A stretch of DNA of 64,000 nt from Ailurus styani (lineage: Eukaryota > Chordata > Mammalia > Carnivora > Ailuridae): contig LNAC01000018.1 in the NCBI GenBank assembly GCA_002007465.1, forward strand, positions 2,741,800 through 2,805,799, in the 5' to 3' direction. Position 1 is the stretch's first letter, and each line of letters begins with the position of its first letter. A model generated the notes under the pieces. The model made no database searches and was not told where the DNA came from. It saw nothing but the letters and a program-made list of their open reading frames with translations. Below are positions 44,421 through 56,610 of this stretch, in pieces. Both the position numbers and the translations under genes were made by a program.

Positions 44421-46059
44421 GTCTTTTTCAACTTAACCCATTATTCCCGAGAGCTAGGGGTTGGGGTGGCATGCATCCAACATGCTGATACATAAAGATC
44501 GTGGGGTCCCCCTGCCATCAATCTAACCAAGGAAAGATGGTGCTGGCCAGGTGGTCTCCCCTAGGCCTTGGCTCTCTGATGACCTCCTACTTCGGAATTA
44601 ACTGTCAGAGGTAAATTCTCAAGTGGTCAGAACACATGCCAAAGACCACAGGTGCTGCTGAGCAACACCTGCTGAACATTGTTTTGCTCTTCCCACACGT
44701 CCCATCCCAAGGTGGGATGGCCAGAGCCCTGGGGTCTGCTCTGACTGGTCACGCCCATGCTGTGCTGGTTGTTAAATGTCTTGAATGTTATCCCTGCAAA
44801 CACTGCAACATCCTCAAAATGACTTTATTTTGGCACCAAGTTATTTTACCCAGATGACCTCTGTGTTAAGTCAAACAAAACCCTTTGATCAGACCATGCC
44901 TTCTAGTGTGGTCAGCCTAACTTATATTGTACATTGCAAGGTCCGGAGAGGGCTTGTTCCTGCGTCAGTTTCCTCAACTTTACTGTGTGGGATCTTGGAG
45001 AACAAGGGACATATCCTGTTTGTCTGTTTGCTGTCCAGGACAGTGTTTCTTTGAGCTGGATGAAAGAGACGGGCACACGCAAAGAGTAAGCGATAGTGAG
45101 TTCTCTTCCTGTAATCAGAGCCTGAACGGCAGTCTCACAGAACCATGCTAGGCACTGAGTTAGAAGAGCATGATACTCCTTCAAGGCACTTACAATCTAG
45201 TTGGAGAAAAAAAGGCATTAAACTAGTGAGTTGCACCTCCGGCTGCTCCTTGTAATTCCCTATAGCTTTAAAAAACAAAATAGTACCTGCTCCCTGGCCC
45301 AAGCACCAAAAATTCTTTGATCTGGGCTGGGATCCAGGCCTTTTTTTTTTTTTTTTTTGCCTCTTCTTTCTAACCTACTCGGATGAATCTGATGAGTTGC
45401 CAGCATTAGGAACCACTGTACTACATGGACCGACTTGTGACTAGAAGAAGGATACATAATTTTGTGTAGTTAAGTGCCGTTCCAAGTCAGAGACAGTAAA
45501 TTCTGGAGTGCCTTAGAGAAGGGGGCAAGCCCTGTGATGGGGAGAAGGATGGAGACCTCTAAGGACGGGAGTAGGGGGTGGGGGGTATTCCAAACTGAGA
45601 CCACCACCCAATTAAAAGAAAATGCCAACTGGCTGAGTGGTGTCAAATGAGGAACTAACGCGCAACACACACCCAAAGATCCAGCTTAGCCCCCCCGAGA
45701 ATGCAGCGTGACACCACAGAGCAGTCCCAGTGGTGCACTTTGCCGTGTCCAGCAGAACCAAACTATTTTTACGGTCAAGGCGCCACAGCCTCATTGTGCC
45801 ATGAAATGCAATGCTGGGAAGATGACAGTTGGCCCAGGAAAACAAGAAAGAAGCGTTGCAGGCAGGAGTTCAAAAAACTGCAATCTTAAACAGGCAAATC
45901 ATCACCGTATTAAGAGATCTGACCTGACGATGGAGGAAAAAAGTTATCCTTAACTGGGAAATTAAAACTGTTAGATCACCATGATCAAGGAATGACAGAT
46001 TTTATCTATCTGTATCTCTCTTACTCCAAGTGTGTATATAAATACACACACACACACAT
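44421..46059. other. Intronic stretch with small repeats only
   Basis: A weak reverse L2-like piece at 45140-45215 (GCTAGGCACTGAGTTAG, GGCACTTACAATCTAGTTGG), a poly-T run at 45341-45358 and an (AC)n run at 46043-46058. No exon. Confidence 0.45.
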
Positions 46060-46690
46060 TTATCTGCTAAAGTCTCGTGAAAAGATTAAGCAGTCACGTC
46101 TGTGGAAAAACAAAGCTTGTTTTCTGGGGTTATAATCTCTCTGTTCTTGCTGAAGTGCTAACGTGTCATCAAAAATTCAAATTAAAGCTGTCTGATTTAG
46201 TGCGATCTCAAGCATCCAGTGATTCTGCCGTTGTAATTATGTGCAATTAAAAAGCTAAAATCAACTTCTGACTAGTGGATTCCTATTTATAAGCAGACAC
46301 AAACAGATGATTTTAATGGCCTTCAGAACTTGAAAATAATAATAAAACAAATCATTCCATGGTTGTAAATTGGACCCTCTGTGGAGCCCCCGGGCTTCTG
46401 TGATGCTATCTGTGCTTGAAGGAAATACTTAGCTGAAGTTACAATCCCAGCCAGGGATTCTCCCTGCAAATTCTGGGTGCCTTAGCTAATGAGCTGATTT
46501 GCACCTCCAGATGAGTAACCAAAAGCAAAAATGATGTCTGCAGGAATGGGCGGCCAGACACACAGAGTCTGGCCCTAAGGGTCTATTTTAAAACATGCTC
46601 TTTAAGACACAGGTGACAGCTAGATGGAGTAAACGACAAGTTCGTAACTGCTCATTAAATCATCGTTAGTATCTTAAAAAGTTCAGATTG
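46060..46690. promoter_or_regulatory. Candidate conserved non-coding element with E-box/MEIS-type site
   Basis: About 630 repeat-free bases: GGAAAAACAAAGCTTG, AATTCAAATTAAAGC, TTGTAATTATGTGCAATTAAAAAG, CCTATTTATAAGC, GATTTTAATGGCC, AAACAAATCATTCC, GCTAATGAGCTGATTTGC, CTCATTAAATCATCG. CAGGTGACAGCT at 46610-46621 joins an E-box (CAGGTG) to a MEIS/PREP-type TGACAGCT. Enhancer role inferred. Confidence 0.58.
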
Positions 46691-47053
46691 CAAGTAGAGT
46701 GGGTCCAGGAACACTGTGCAAGGGGGCTGCTGAAATGTGCCTTTCCTCTTCTTCGTGTTTGGGATACAAGTAAGCTCTGAATCAAAAGAAACCAAAACCC
46801 ACCTTTGGTCTGTTTAGGAGAATATAGTGATAATGTTGAACTTTATTGGAGCCCTGTGCTCCCAGAAAGAAATAAAAGAGGAGAAATCTCCTCACTCTCG
46901 TTAGCCACAAAGCACCACCCTTCTTCCTGACTTCTGTAAGACTGGTTGATGACTTCCTTGTTTACCTGCCTCCATAACCTTGGCCTGCTCCCGTTACTTT
47001 GACACATTCCTCATTAATAAACATTCCCCATATTGCAACAGCCTGGATAAAAT
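46691..47053. other. Intronic stretch, nothing recognised
   Basis: No repeat or exon; ends at the SINE poly-T. Confidence 0.4.
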
Positions 47054-47189
47054 CTTTTTTTTTTTTTTTTAAGTAGGCCCATGCCCTGCATGGAGCCAAA
47101 CGTGGGGCTTGAACTCACGACCCTGAGATCAAGACCTGAGCTGAGATCAAGAGTTGGATGCTCAATGGACTGAGCCACCCAGGAGCCCC
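47054..47189 (-). repeat. SINEC, minus strand, middle deleted
   Basis: TTTTTTTTTTTTAAGTAGGCCC lacks the usual purine-rich centre. It then runs GGGGCTTGAACTCACGACCC, CCTGAGCTGAGATCAAG, GGACTGAGCCACCCAGGAGCCCC. Confidence 0.85.
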
Positions 47190-47929
47190 TAAAATCACCT
47201 TCTTAACTATCCAGTGCATTCTGTCTATCTGTCTATGGTCAAAAGGTTTGGATCTAACAATGGTGAATGAAACCATTTGATGTAAATCCAGAAGTTACGC
47301 TGGAATTGAAGTGCTGGAGAGACAAAAATCTAACCTGGTGATTTCTTTAACTTCTAAAAGGGACCATGCAGATGCCCAGTTTATCACATCCATTGATTAA
47401 GGGAGAGAACAACCAGCCAAACTATATGAAAATGTAATTACAACCAGGTTTGGATACACAGAAAAGCTACCAGTGACAATGTAATAGAGAAGAGTTAAAC
47501 AAGTTAACAAGTAATTAAATGTTTAAACAGATTTTTCTAGAGCAGTTTGGTATTTATTAGCCCCCAAACAATACCACCTCTTATCCATAAAGCCTTTTCT
47601 GAGAAATGAGATGCCTTCAAGTTTACAGCTGCTGGGATTTAGATGAAGGGGGAAAAAAAATCTAAAAGCACTATTTTGATTGTAACTGACATCCTTCCCC
47701 CATGATCCACACCTGGTTTTTAGATTGAGTCCCACAATTTACTTGCTTTCTAAGCAAAATGTCAAATTTCAATTGCAAACTGCCCTCTGTGTTTCTTTTT
47801 AGTAGCCTGAACGGAAAACAGAAAAAAAACCCTCCAAACCCAAGAAGATACTGAATGAGGACGCCCTGCTCTGGAATGTACCAGGAAATGCACAAAATAA
47901 CAGGCATTATTAGAACCTAAGGAGAAAAC
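47190..47929. other. Intronic stretch, nothing recognised
   Basis: AT-rich, no named repeat. Small motif text (GAAAATGTAATTACAACC near 47430, AAGTAATTAAATG near 47510) could extend the regulatory landscape. Confidence 0.35.
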
Positions 47930-48310
47930 CCATGTTTTTAAACAATTACTAAAGCAGTACAGTAATAGCATAAAGACAATTTCTGCGCCAGCTTGTTTCT
48001 TTGAAATTCTCTCTGCCACTGAGCAGCTAGAACAGATAATAACTATTAGTAAATCAAACTCCTCTGCAATATCCAGCTGTGCCTCACGCATTTACATACA
48101 GATAGAATGGGTATATGTTTTTAATATGTATGTGATCCGTACTTTTACCACAGCCGAAGTGCATGCCACAAAGAAGGAGGAGAATGGGAATCAGATCAGC
48201 ATGAGATAATAAAGTGGCCTAGATAAAGTATTAGCCAGCGATTGATCTCAAACCGGGATGCTGCTTCTTCTGATCTGATTACTTACTATGCATAGATTCC
48301 ATTAACTAGA
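47930..48310. promoter_or_regulatory. Weak candidate regulatory element
   Basis: Repeat-free AT-rich sequence: AACAATTACTAAAGC, GATAATAACTATTAG, ATCCAGCTGTGCC, GATCTGATTACTTACTATGC. Less motif-dense than the blocks above; conservation unknown. Confidence 0.28.
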
Positions 48311-49839
48311 GCTTAGACATGGGAAGCTTCTGGAAATGCTCTAAATGCATAGAAGGATCGACAGCACTCTGCACCCAAACTGTAACCGGGAGGTGCCCAC
48401 GACCCATACCCTCCCTGCCTGAGTTAAGGTCCGCGTTCAGGATAGGCTGGGAGGTTAAAGGGCCAGCTGTCAGCTGGTGGGCAGCCTCCTGAGTCCCACA
48501 GGGAGGGCCTTTCCTGTCCCTTCCCTGCGCCAAGCCAGCACCCTCCGAGTGAATGCCTCCCTCCTGAGCTGCTCGTCTGGTCCTGGCTGCACTGCACCAA
48601 CAGAATGAAAAGGCAGCAAGGGAGCTTAACAATCATTCAGGGTCCCGTTTGAAAAACTGATGATTTCTCTTTTCAGAAAAGAATGCAAATCCCCACATGC
48701 ATACAGGAGGCCGGATGTAATTTCAGGGGCTCTAACAGACTTCCTGAAGTCACTGACAGAGGTCAAGGACTGGTGATCTCCTCCATTTCCTCTGTTTTGC
48801 AGATGAAGACACTACAAGCTGGGAGGGAATGCGGAGCTGCTGACAAGGGAAGGGAAGTGTAGAGGCTTTCCTGCTAAAGCACAGCCTGACCTCAGCTACC
48901 AGAGAACCCAACAGGAAGAAGGCTCTTTGGGCAGAAGAATTCTCTGTGGCTTATGCGAGCAAGGGATAACCCAACCATGGTTCTCCCCGTATCCTCTATT
49001 CAAAAACATAAGTCTGAATAGCAAAGCCAGATCTGAACCTCTCCATCTGGATATGCTCCCATCTTAAGCCATCGGTCTCTGAATTTAGGAGTCTGATTTT
49101 TACTTTTTGGCGTCCTTCAATCAGATTATTGACATTTTGGGAAAAGGTCTCCATCACCCTTGTTTTATCACCTCCCTTCTTGCTGTGTCCTCACCAATCC
49201 TTTCTGATGGCAGCAGCTGTCTCCCATGCCACAGAAGCCGAGACATCTCTGCTGCCCGAACAGACATCTCTGTTGTCCGAAGCCTGGTGAACATTCTGCC
49301 TGCCATCTCCACAGCCTGGAAACTTTTTTCTAAGTTTGTGGGTCCTACATTGCAGAGCTGGGGCGGTGCTGACTTAGGTCTTCCCTGTGATTTATACCAG
49401 CGTGATGGAAAAGTGGGTTCTTTAACAATGGAATCATTTTCTTAGGAGCAGAGAGAGTGCGGGTGGGGTATCAGCATGTGGGGAGTTCTTGGCCATCTTC
49501 GAGGCTGGCTCTCCTTTGTTGTGTTTAACACTGAGCCCTGATTTTACATGACAGCTCTTAAAGGACTGAAGGATCAAGGGCTTCCCTGTACCTGAATGGG
49601 AGTCCACTAACAAGAAAAGAATGNTTGCTTCCACGTCAGGTCCACGTTTTTAGACTTGGACTAGGGTTTCTTCTCTAAGAAAGGGTTTCTCCTATAAGAA
49701 GTGGAATTTTTTTTAACAGATCGCTCAGCTGGTGGTGAACGCGTTGCCTATCTGAATTCCCCCTTTGTGGGTGTGGGACTCCACGAGGCCAATGTCAAAG
49801 GGATTTCTGTTCCCAAAGGCACTAGAGGCCTCACACTGC
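48311..49839. other. Intronic stretch, nothing firm
   Basis: A weak reverse MIR-like piece lies around 48740-48830 (TTTGCAGATGAAGACAC). One undetermined base at 49624. No exon. Confidence 0.4.
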
Positions 49840-50175
49840 TCTGAAAAAGTCTGGAGCCTCTATACACTCATGTTTTGCCCAGCCTGTTTCCCTTCCCTGG
49901 AATGTCCCCTTAAAAACCCTCTACTAAAGTTCAGTCCATCCTCCAAAGGCCCTTTTCAAATGCTACCTTCTCTGTGTAGCTTTTCCCATTTCCCCCAGTG
50001 AATCCCCACAGAACTCTGCAGTTCTGAGTTACCTTATTCTAGCAATTTGCATACTTGCTGTGTTCCCTGCAAGACTGTATGGATGTGGCTTATTCTCCCT
50101 TGTATCTTCTGTTGAGCCTAGTACCAGACTTTGTACATCAGGGTCTATAAACACCTGCTGAACTGAATTGTTTAT
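49840..50175 (+). repeat. L2 LINE 3' portion
   Basis: GCCCAGCCTGTTTCCCTTCCCTGG, CAAATGCTACCTTCTCTGTG, TAGCAATTTGCATACTTGC, CAAGACTGTATGGATG, CCTAGTACCAGACTTTG, ATAAACACCTGCTGAACTGAAT follow L2 order. Confidence 0.65.
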
Positions 50176-52654
50176 CTGGTTCTGAGATCTCCCAAAATGA
50201 CGTGGATGCTACTGATGAGAATTCTGAGTGAGTTCTTTATGTAGCTTAATGGCTACATGCCAGACACGTGTATCAGCTCACATGAACTCCGGACTCCCCA
50301 AAGTATGAGCATTAAGGGAATTTCTTGGTCCAGCTTTAAAATACTTCCACTTAGAACATAAAAACTGATAACCATCTCAGGAACAACCATACAAAGTAGC
50401 ATTAAATAACTGAACACCTAGATGAGTCCTAACACTGGGATTTTAGTGACTTCAAGAGTCTAAACTTCAGCTTTAAGACTGACATGGCCAAAAATTGCAA
50501 AGATGATGGTTTTAAGACTGGGGTATTCTGGATATAAGGTAACCCCACCAGATAAAAAAGCAAACACTGCTTGCACGCCCACTGTGTGCATGGCCCACCC
50601 CTCCCTGCAGTCTGGTTTACTTAGGTAGGGCTTGCTGTGTTCACCGGCAGTCACGGCCACACCAGAGGTCCCTGGTGATGATTCTGTAACTCTCAGTATT
50701 TCCACCCAGGCCCATCTCTGATTTTCTTCCTTTGGCTTGGACAATCCTGCGGGCCTCACGGTCGAAGCGGCCCAGGCTCTGCAGACCACGTCAGTGTCCT
50801 GCTGGCTGGTGCTACCGTGCTAGGGAGATAAACTGCTCTTTTTTGTGAAAGGCAGGCCCCCACCCACAGTGACAAACGTCCTCTCCACTTCATGCATTCC
50901 AGAGGATGCTCTCAGCTTCCAGAAGGGAGCACCATCAAATAGGTTGTAGGCGGGGAGCGAAAAGGAAAAATTAAAGCCATTAATATACTGAAAGAAAAGA
51001 AATAAAGAAGCTGGTTCCTTAAGACTGGGCTCCTAGGATGTGACTCAGGTTCCTCAAGCCAGGTACAGCCCGCTTTCTTTCCCATCCCCTATTTGGCTCA
51101 ATACTGTGGTCAGAGGCAGGCTGCGCCCAACCCCCTTGACCACAGGAGCCTCACACATATTCCAAGTTTTCAGCCTCCTCACCGAGCCCTTTCTAAGCCA
51201 GGGTGCCTCACTAATGCTGTACCTAAGGGAGTATGTTCATTTAAATCCAACTGGGAACAGTACTACAAATGTTAAATTAAGTAGAGGACAGTGCTTCCTG
51301 TGACTATATTTTTCACTGTATTTTACTGATTTATTGATATTTATTAATTAAAAATGTGGGACAGCACACACCAAGGTGTACAGTTATAAAGAGGGATATC
51401 GAAATATGTATCACTTGTCTCTCCATAACACACACACACACACACCCTTCCATACATTTCCTTCTCAGGCACTGAAAGTACTCACCCTCTGGCCTTGTCT
51501 TTATGACTTGCCACCCTGGAGTTGTGTTCTTTACCAAGACATACATCCACATGCATTTATGGGTGTACGTGCGATCCACAGTGCTTTATTTATAAGTGGC
51601 CAACTCACTGCAGCACGGAAACACGCATTTACAAACAGATATCTGTTTTATGAAACCCTATTCCTTTGTTTTAATAGCTGAGCTATCCAGCCATAGCATA
51701 ATAATGTACAAGGTAAATGGGTCTCCATCTCTAGAACCTGCTCCAAGTTTTCTCAAATGTGACTAACTGCAAGAATTTCCCAACCATCAAAGAGACGCCA
51801 CCGCCAAAAGCCCAGTTTATTCCAGACACGACACCTGCACAGTTATAAATTGCAGAGGTTTTTAGGGGTGAACTTTAACTTGAAACTACCCTGAAAATGG
51901 AGATTTGCTCCAGGGGTAACACGAGGGAGAAAGCTACCTTCCTGGAAAGCATTCATGTTGCAAAAGAGAAACATCCTGTTATTTTATATTATGGGATGAA
52001 ATGTGTATTGTACAAGAAGAAGTTTGGGCACTTAGGGTGTTTATTAGGATGGCATACAACAGATGAAAACCTCTGAACCGGTATCTGTACGATGCTTATT
52101 GTTTAAGGTGGTGAAAGAAAGTTGGTCGGGAGGTGCTCTGAGTGCAAATCTAAAGACAGGGAATGGTACACACACGAAATAGGAACAAGAGCAGACTGAT
52201 TATTTACTAATGCTCGGTCCTGGCGTTCTTCTAACAGCTTGTGCACGGTCAAATCAACAGTCTGCACTAAAGAAATGACCATTTGGGAATTGCTAGGGAG
52301 CGTCTCTGTGCCTCTCCCTGCTCGACTAAAAACTGTCATTCGCAATCAAAGAAAGCAGACTTGGAGCTGAGAACACAGCACCCGCAGCCTTATAGTTGTC
52401 TCTTTCTGAGGAAAGACCAAAGATTCACATTAACTTGATCTTTTGCAGCCAATCTAATTTCATTCTGCATGAATCCAACAGGACTCCACGCCACGTTCAG
52501 AATCTCCTGCAGGACTGCGCTAAAAACTTAACATGCTGACTTGCTTTTCTGTTACCAATCCTCTGGATTCTGAGAGGCTGTAACAACAGATGAGGACGAG
52601 GAGTAACCCAGATTAACTTGTGACCCTTGAATGTGAGGTGAAGGAAGACAGTTT
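50176..52654. other. Intronic stretch, nothing firm
   Basis: Contains an (AC)n run at 51429-51445 and some AT-rich text (ATTTATTAATTAAAAATG near 51340). No exon or named repeat seen. Confidence 0.4.
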
Positions 52655-52667
52655 TGCCTTAAGTTTC

Positions 52668-52840
52668 TTTTCTTTTTTATAGCGAGAGAGGGAACACAGG
52701 CAGGGGGAGTGGGAGAGGGAGAAGAAGGCTTCCCGCCGAGCAGGGAGCCCGATGCAGGCTCCAGGGCTCGATCCCAGGACCCTGGGATCACGACCTGAGC
52801 CAAAGGCAGACACTTAACGACTGAGCCACCCAGGCGCCCC
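52668..52840 (-). repeat. SINEC, minus strand
   Basis: CTTTTCTTTTTTATAGCGAG, GCTTCCCGCCGAGCAGGGAGCC, GCTCGATCCCAGGACCC, GACCTGAGCCAAAGGC, CTGAGCCACCCAGGCGCC. The near-identical flanks TGCCTTAAGTTTC (52655-52667) and TGCCTTATGTTTC (from 52842) are the target-site duplication with one change. Confidence 0.92.
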
Positions 52841-53053
52841 CTGCCTTATGTTTCAAAATGGTGGTGGGTTTTTAAAAAGTAAAAACTACTATCTGAGGAT
52901 ATGAGTTTCAAAAACACCTACCCAAATGGAGTAAGTAGCGCGGCCTCTCTAGAGCCTGTGGATGTTTTAAATTCCATTCCAGTTCTTTTAACAGAATGTT
53001 AAGCATAGATATACAACTAGAGAATGCTCATGTAACTAAAAAAATGCACTTAC

Positions 53054-53099
53054 CATCAGGTCCTCGGGCGCTGGTCTTTCTTTGGGTTGTTTTCGCATG
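53054..53099 (-). CDS. MAP2K5: MAP2K5 internal coding exon (46 bases)
   Basis: Very short internal exon of MEK5. On the minus strand it follows CTCCCTCTTACAG and runs C|ATG CGA AAA CAA ... to CTG ATG before the donor GTAAGTGC. Its first base completes a split Cys codon with the TG that ends the upstream exon. It then encodes MRKQPKERPAPEDLM. The KERP motif carries the invariant arginine of protein-kinase subdomain XI that salt-bridges to the APE glutamate in kinases generally. The human protein has PEELM here as I recall it. The exon ends in phase 0 and joins GHPF of the terminal exon. The ordinary open-reading-frame view misses it because no long frame surrounds it. Exon 21 by human numbering, probably. 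Confidence 0.96.
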
Positions 53100-56040
53100 C
53101 TGTAAGAGGGAGAAAAGCTCATCGTTACCTAGATCACTTACGGGTTTGTGCTGTACTTTCCACCACGGACTGTTTCCCCTGGAATCTGAATGATTTCAAA
53201 TTCATCATGTTCAATTCTTGGCCACAGTTTTAGCATATATTCCCTTTCTTTTTATTTGGGACTTGAAGTAATCAGATTTTGGGGGAATCTCATGACAGAA
53301 ACACAAAGATTTTTACGGGAGGGGGGAGTTATTCTCGCACTACAGATGAGAATGAATTTAAATTTACCTAATTCCACTTTTGAAATAATAGTGGGAGGAA
53401 AAAAAGCAGCAATATTTCTTCCTGACTCAATTTTCAATTTATTTCAAACTTAAATCTAGGTAACAACAGACTTCTTTTTTTGGTAACTGGGATAAGGTAA
53501 TAAGAAAAGAAACATGACTATCAGGTCAAATGAGAAAACATTTTATTCCCTCATTCTGACTCTGAATGACAAGTAGCAAGTAATATATAAAAGAGGTCAG
53601 GAATCTAGATAATGCTACAAAATTACAAATGGGCTATTACATTAGTTCAACTTTTATTTATTCTGGCTACAATGTAGGTCCATATTCATTAAACAGCGTG
53701 GGGGGAGTTAAGTTTGTTTAAGATGCTTAAAGAATCACATTCCTCATACAAAGTGTTTCTTGTCTTACGTGCAGTAAGTATCATCAGTAGCTGTAGCATG
53801 TACAAAGCTAGATGCTTCCTGATGAAGCACTCACACGTGGGACCAATGGGACTATGAGTAAGCTACCTATTTGGTGGCCGTTATCTATACTAAACTCAGA
53901 GTGTGGGATGAAGTCATGAAAAGAGACTGCTTCTTCTAGTACTTGAAAATCACACAGATGCTTTTTCTTTACACAAGACAACCTCTAACAAGCACGAGGA
54001 AAACCCGTCATATGATCCTTGCATTTGCTGGCAGTATTATTTTTTTTTAAGTAGAGAGACTTAATGATCATTTGGTAAATAAGAACCGTAGTTATGAACC
54101 ATTAGTGACATTGAGGACATTTGCCTTCCCTATAAATAACCATATGCACCTCTCAAATACTGCATCCATTAGCAAGTAATTCAAGCTGTCTCGCCAGTGG
54201 AGTTGGTAACAGTCCTAATCTGACATTCCAAAGTAGCGGTATCTCTTGGGAAAACAAGGCTATTACCCACTATCATTTCTGTTTCAGCCTGACATCTGTG
54301 GAAATTTCAACACAGGTTATCCCTCCCCCTGTCTCCATAAAACTTTTACATAACAGCTGATTAATTTTTTGGACAGAAGGAAGGCAAAGCCTTATCTGCT
54401 TTTCCCCCATCTGCTCAGAACCAGCCCCACGTGGCCCCAAGTGGGTCTCAGGCCACACAGCGAGATGCACAGCCGTCCCGTCACAAATCCAACAGCGCCG
54501 GGTGGGTGATGCCCAAACCAGGGCTCCGGGCAGCTTAGGAATGGCACCGTTTATTTTTCAATTTCTGCAGTTCAAAATGGGGCAGTACCATGACGTGCTT
54601 CTGAGTGTTTCTAGGAATTCCATGTAAAGGAAATTAAGAGAGATTAATACACATTTCTGGATAATGGCTCTAATATTATTGATGAGCTCAGGATTCCAGT
54701 GTTCAACGGGTATATATGCTTTTTCCAACACGGCATGCTTTGGAAATAAAATGTCTGCAGCGTAAAAATAGTTTTTAAAAGCTACAGAATATTATATAAG
54801 TATTTTAAATAAATAGAAACAGTGTTAATAAAATTTTTAAAGTCGGGGGGAAAAATCTCTTCCTCACATGTTTTTCTATGGAGTATAAACCGTATGAGAC
54901 GTTTTTATTAAGAGGTAACATATTACACTTAGTCAAAAAGGTGATAAAGCTTGACATTTATATTAAGGAATATTTCTTGGCTTCGCTTTAGTGTAATCAT
55001 CAGATGGATCATGGGGGGGAGGGGAAGGGGACAGTGCACAACCCTTTTGGTTTAGCAAGGACTCCCGACTGCACCATTTCGAGGCGCCACAGGAAGGAAG
55101 GGTTCATTTTCCACCACTGAACGTGACTCTAAAGGGGTGATGAAATGGAATTCAGTGGAGGAGGGGAAGCAGGTAGAGGTAGTTACGAGAAAGTTCCAGA
55201 ATGTCCAGAACAGTTTCTGGTTCGTTCTGCCTCCTGCTCTGTGGCGATCATTGCTATGTTCCCAATTTCCTCCTCTCTCCCCATCTCTTTCTCCATGCTA
55301 GGGCGAGGGAGAGGGCAGGAGGAGGGCAGTGGAACAGCAGGGCCGTCCACAGCCACCTGGGTGCTGCTGAATGGAGAAGAGGCAGGTGGATGTTGTGAAA
55401 GGGGGAAGGCTGGCAAAGAAAAATGCCTCTTTCCTCAGGTGTAAAATGACACTTAGGGCCCCTTTGACCTGAATCCTGTGGTTCCTCCCAGGTCTTTAAT
55501 GGTTCAAGTGGGCCTAATGGAACCACATTTTCATAGTCTTTCAAACATCAAAATTCACTGAAATGGGACACCAGGATTGTGTTTAACATACAACCAAAGA
55601 TAAAAGTTATTTACTGAAAACCCGATGAATTAATAAACTGCTGCTTCCACTAAGTGACAGACAGTTTTATGGGTAACTTGATGTTACATTAATAAAAATA
55701 AGCTTCATATGTCTGTTCAATAGGGACTATAAAATTGTGTATTTCTTAAAAAAAAAAAAATTGGATAGCAACAGTCTCTGTGCTCGAAGAAGTAGCCCGA
55801 TTCTCAGCAGTTTATTAAAACAAGGAAAAGCCTCTAAAGTACGTTTACGACCCTTTGTGTAAATAACGTTTACATAATTTAAACAATTTCTTCAGCTCTC
55901 CTGCCCCATCTGCCCAAGGCCCCGAAGTCCCTCCCGTCTCCAAGAGGAAGCAGGGAGAGCCATAAGGTCTCACGGAGCCGCCGAGTTAATGACATGTATC
56001 ATTTACATTGAGGGCATGGCATGTTTGCAAACGGGCTCAC
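53100..56040 (-). other. MAP2K5: MAP2K5 penultimate intron (about 2.9 kb)
   Basis: Phase 2 GT-AG intron with donor GTGAGCCC and acceptor CTCTTACAG. No SINE, L1 or other recognisable repeat is present. The sequence is AT-rich, with short runs such as a TATTTTAAATAAATAG-like stretch near 54800. No extra exon was found. Confidence 0.93.
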
Positions 56041-56102
56041 CACTGAGTGATGAAATGTACAAATGGCTCGGAGAACTCTCCAACCGGAAGGACGGGCGAA
56101 TC
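56041..56102 (-). CDS. MAP2K5: MAP2K5 internal coding exon (62 bases)
   Basis: Internal MEK5 exon on the minus strand. The acceptor is TTTTTCCTCCATCCCAG before GAT, and the donor is CAGTG|GTGAGCCC. It encodes DSPVLPVGEFSEPF followed by VHFITQ and the first two bases of a Cys codon (phase 2 donor), which is completed by the next exon. This is the late kinase-lobe segment of MEK5 just before the subdomain XI arginine. The acceptor phase is 0, so the preceding exon should end with a full codon; in the family the text before it is ...CIVDE. That exon was not found between 56103 and the right edge, so intron 19 is longer than 7.9 kb. With the other two exons it gives a 70-residue C-terminus of a protein about 448 residues long. 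Confidence 0.96.
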
Positions 56103-56384
56103 CTGGGATGGAGGAAAAACAAGTCACCAAAAGTCACAACAATTCCTTTTCTCCCTTTACATGCGCCCCCCCACCCCCCAAGGAGTAGGATAGAGATGAA
56201 TCTATAATAAGGATTCACCACCATGTGGAAGGGAAAATAAGGCCTCATCCAATTAAAAAGACTGTCTACACCCTCTCCCACATGTTTACGTAAAAATGCC
56301 AAATTTAAAGCCACACACATTTTACGATGGTGAGAAACACAAGAGCAAAGAGGGAGGGGAGGTGAAAAAAGGACAATGATAGCC

Positions 56385-56600
56385 ACAGGGTAGGAAAGAA
56401 GGTACGAAAGTGTAAATGAGAAATTAATGATTATTTAAGTAACACACAAATGGTCTTGTAATTAACAAAGAGCTGTGAAATTATTCTTGTGTTGACCTTT
56501 GTTTCTTTCACTGGATTTGCTATTTATTTACACTTTCCTGTTTATTTACATTTATTTGTATATTCAACTGCTCTTAAGTGCTTGCTGAATCATTTGGGTC
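56385..56600. promoter_or_regulatory. AT-rich candidate conserved non-coding element
   Basis: Repeat-free: GAAATTAATGATTATTTAAG, CTTGTAATTAACAAAG, TTGACCTTTGTTTC, TTTATTTACACTTTCC, TTTATTTACATTTATTTG. Dense homeodomain and forkhead cores about 280 bases upstream of the DSPV exon. Confidence 0.45.
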
Positions 56601-56610
56601 AGGTTTTTTT

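Larger units (their letters stand above)
15747..53053 (-). other. MAP2K5: MAP2K5 last intron (about 37.3 kb)
   Basis: GT-AG intron in phase 0 between the 46-base exon and the terminal exon. The donor is GTAAGTGC and the acceptor is CCCCACAG. The half nearest the terminal exon holds SINEC, MIR and L1 copies. The half nearest the donor carries several AT-rich, repeat-free candidate regulatory elements (36475-36960, 42810-44420, 46060-46690). An intron this long before a final 105-base coding exon fits a gene whose introns host regulatory DNA for a neighbour. Confidence 0.93.

Noticed and set aside
56003..56386. Minus-strand open frame across the DSPV exon region
   Set aside because: It reads the MAP2K5 exon in the wrong frame; the real frame is defined by the splice sites and the MEK5 residues.
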